Shown: one piece after another, positions 6,447 to 7,012 of the stretch
How the letters are laid out: every line of letters starts with the position of its first letter
How positions within the stretch are numbered: the stretch's first letter is position 1
From: an uncultured Synergistales bacterium
GTDB lineage: Bacteria; Synergistota; Synergistia; Synergistales; Aminobacteriaceae
NCBI GenBank assembly: GCA_905234205.1
Contig: CAJOGG010000084.1
Span: forward strand, 1 to 7,012
Direction: 5' to 3'
DNA: 7,012 bases
Notes under the pieces: model-generated
Databases searched by the model: none
What the model saw: the letters and a program-made list of their open reading frames with translations, nothing else
Told to the model about the DNA's origin: nothing
Made by a program: the position numbers and the translations under genes

Positions 6447-6830
6447 TACGTAAATGACCCTGTTGCAGATATGCTCACTATGACCTATGCAGAATGCGTT
6501 GACGTTCCATCGAGCAAAATGAAATTAGCATTAGCCAGAATCTTAAAGGACGAAGGTTATATCAAGAATTTCAGAATGATAACAGACCCTGACAAGCCGT
6601 ATGCAGAGATAAGAATTTATTTATCGTATGGCAACAGCAGAGAGCGTGTAATTCAGGGACTTAGACGAATCAGTAAGCCTGGCCGCAGAATCTATGTGAA
6701 GAGCGACAAATTACCCGTCGTAATGGGTGGCTTAGGTCTTGCAATTCTCTCAACGTCAAAGGGACTCAAAACGAGTGCTGAAGCTAACAAGCTTGGACTC
6801 GGCGGCGAAGTTCTCTGCTATGTCTGGTAG
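6444..6830 (+). CDS. rpsH: 30S ribosomal protein S8 with a six-residue N-terminal deletion
   Basis: A complete frame of 128 residues. S8 is clear from NDPVADMLT at residues 4-12, VPSSKMK (21-27), RRISKPGRRIYVKSDKLPVVMGGLGLAILSTSKG and the ending GGEVLCYVW. S8 binds the central domain of 16S rRNA and is essential for assembly; in E. coli it also represses the spc operon. Compared with the remembered S8 of E. coli, B. subtilis and T. thermophilus, all of which have 16 residues between MLT and the proline of VP, this protein has only ten. The gap matches the loss of RIRNAN/RIRNAT exactly, with the following residues aligning well. The frame is intact. The start is TTG, the only non-ATG start chosen in the window. 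Confidence 0.93.
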   Translation: MYVNDPVADMLTMTYAECVDVPSSKMKLALARILKDEGYIKNFRMITDPDKPYAEIRIYLSYGNSRERVIQGLRRISKPGRRIYVKSDKLPVVMGGLGLAILSTSKGLKTSAEANKLGLGGEVLCYVW

Positions 6831-6842
6831 GAGGAATTAATC

Positions 6843-7012
6843 ATGTCTCGTATTGGACGCAAAGCAGTAGAAATCGTAAAAGGCGCAAATGTTGAAGTCA
6901 AGGGTACTGATATTATCGTCAAAGGCCCAAAAGGTGAACTTCACGCAAAATTAATGCCTGGGATCGTCGTTGACATTGAGAACTCTGAAGTCAAAGTCTC
7001 ACGCACAAACGA
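6843..7012 (+). CDS. rplF: 50S ribosomal protein L6, 5' part (3' end outside window)
   Basis: The first 56 residues of L6, which is normally about 178 residues; the rest lies beyond the window. It begins MSRIGRKAVEIVKGANVEV, followed by VKGPKGELHAKLMPGIVVDIE, typical of the N-terminal L6 domain. L6 lies near the sarcin-ricin loop and the factor-binding site of the 50S subunit. The usual start is MSRIGKKPIEIPKGV; both prolines are replaced here (Ala8 and Val12). The SD AGGAGG (6829-6834) overlaps the rpsH stop and is 8 bases before the ATG. Confidence 0.97.
   Translation, partial: MSRIGRKAVEIVKGANVEVKGTDIIVKGPKGELHAKLMPGIVVDIENSEVKVSRTN

Noticed and set aside
6444..6510. Frameshift as the cause of the altered S8 N-terminus
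   Set aside because: The frame is unbroken and the residues on both sides align to S8 in the same frame; a clean 18-base in-frame loss explains it better.

Overview
The window lies inside one long bacterial ribosomal protein operon, the S10-spc cluster. It reads entirely on the + strand in canonical order: rpsJ (3' part), rplC, rplD, rplW, rplB, rpsS, rplV, rpsC, rplP, rpmC, rpsQ, rplN, rplX, rplE, rpsN, rpsH, rplF (5' part). Fifteen genes are complete and two are cut by the window edges. All 17 were assigned by reading the protein sequences against remembered family members. No database search was run.

Organism: a bacterium of moderate GC. Start sites have strong Shine-Dalgarno (SD) sequences of the AGGAGG type. 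S14 is the short zinc form and L24 carries a C-terminal zinc ribbon, so this is not a typical gammaproteobacterium. The L2, L4, L14 and S3 proteins look like those of Clostridia-related or Synergistota-type bacteria. Synergistota is my best guess but is weakly supported.

Layout: positions 1-4962 hold the S10-operon part, ending with rpsQ. Positions 4963-7012 hold the spc part, starting with rplN. The two parts are joined with no gap, because the rpsQ stop touches the rplN start, so there is no intergenic room for a separate spc promoter. All intergenic gaps are 21 bases or less. Two junctions overlap (rplD/rplW by 4 bases, rpmC/rpsQ by 8 bases). At several junctions the stop codon forms part of the next SD sequence. 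I see no promoter, terminator, RNA gene, mobile element, CRISPR array or non-ribosomal gene.

The products are structural parts of the two ribosomal subunits. L3, L4, L22 and L2 reach towards the peptidyl transferase centre and the exit tunnel. L23 and L29 sit at the tunnel exit. S3, S10, S14 and S19 are in the head of the small subunit, and S8 and S17 are in its central and lower body.

There is no new gene system here. What deserves a second look is inside the proteins. S8 lacks exactly six residues of its most conserved N-terminal motif and starts with TTG. The rRNA- and tunnel-facing loops of L4, L22 and L3 have lost or changed conserved residues, often to histidine, and L2 has one such change near its active-site histidine. 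Most of the stop codons are TAG, which is unexpected for highly expressed genes.
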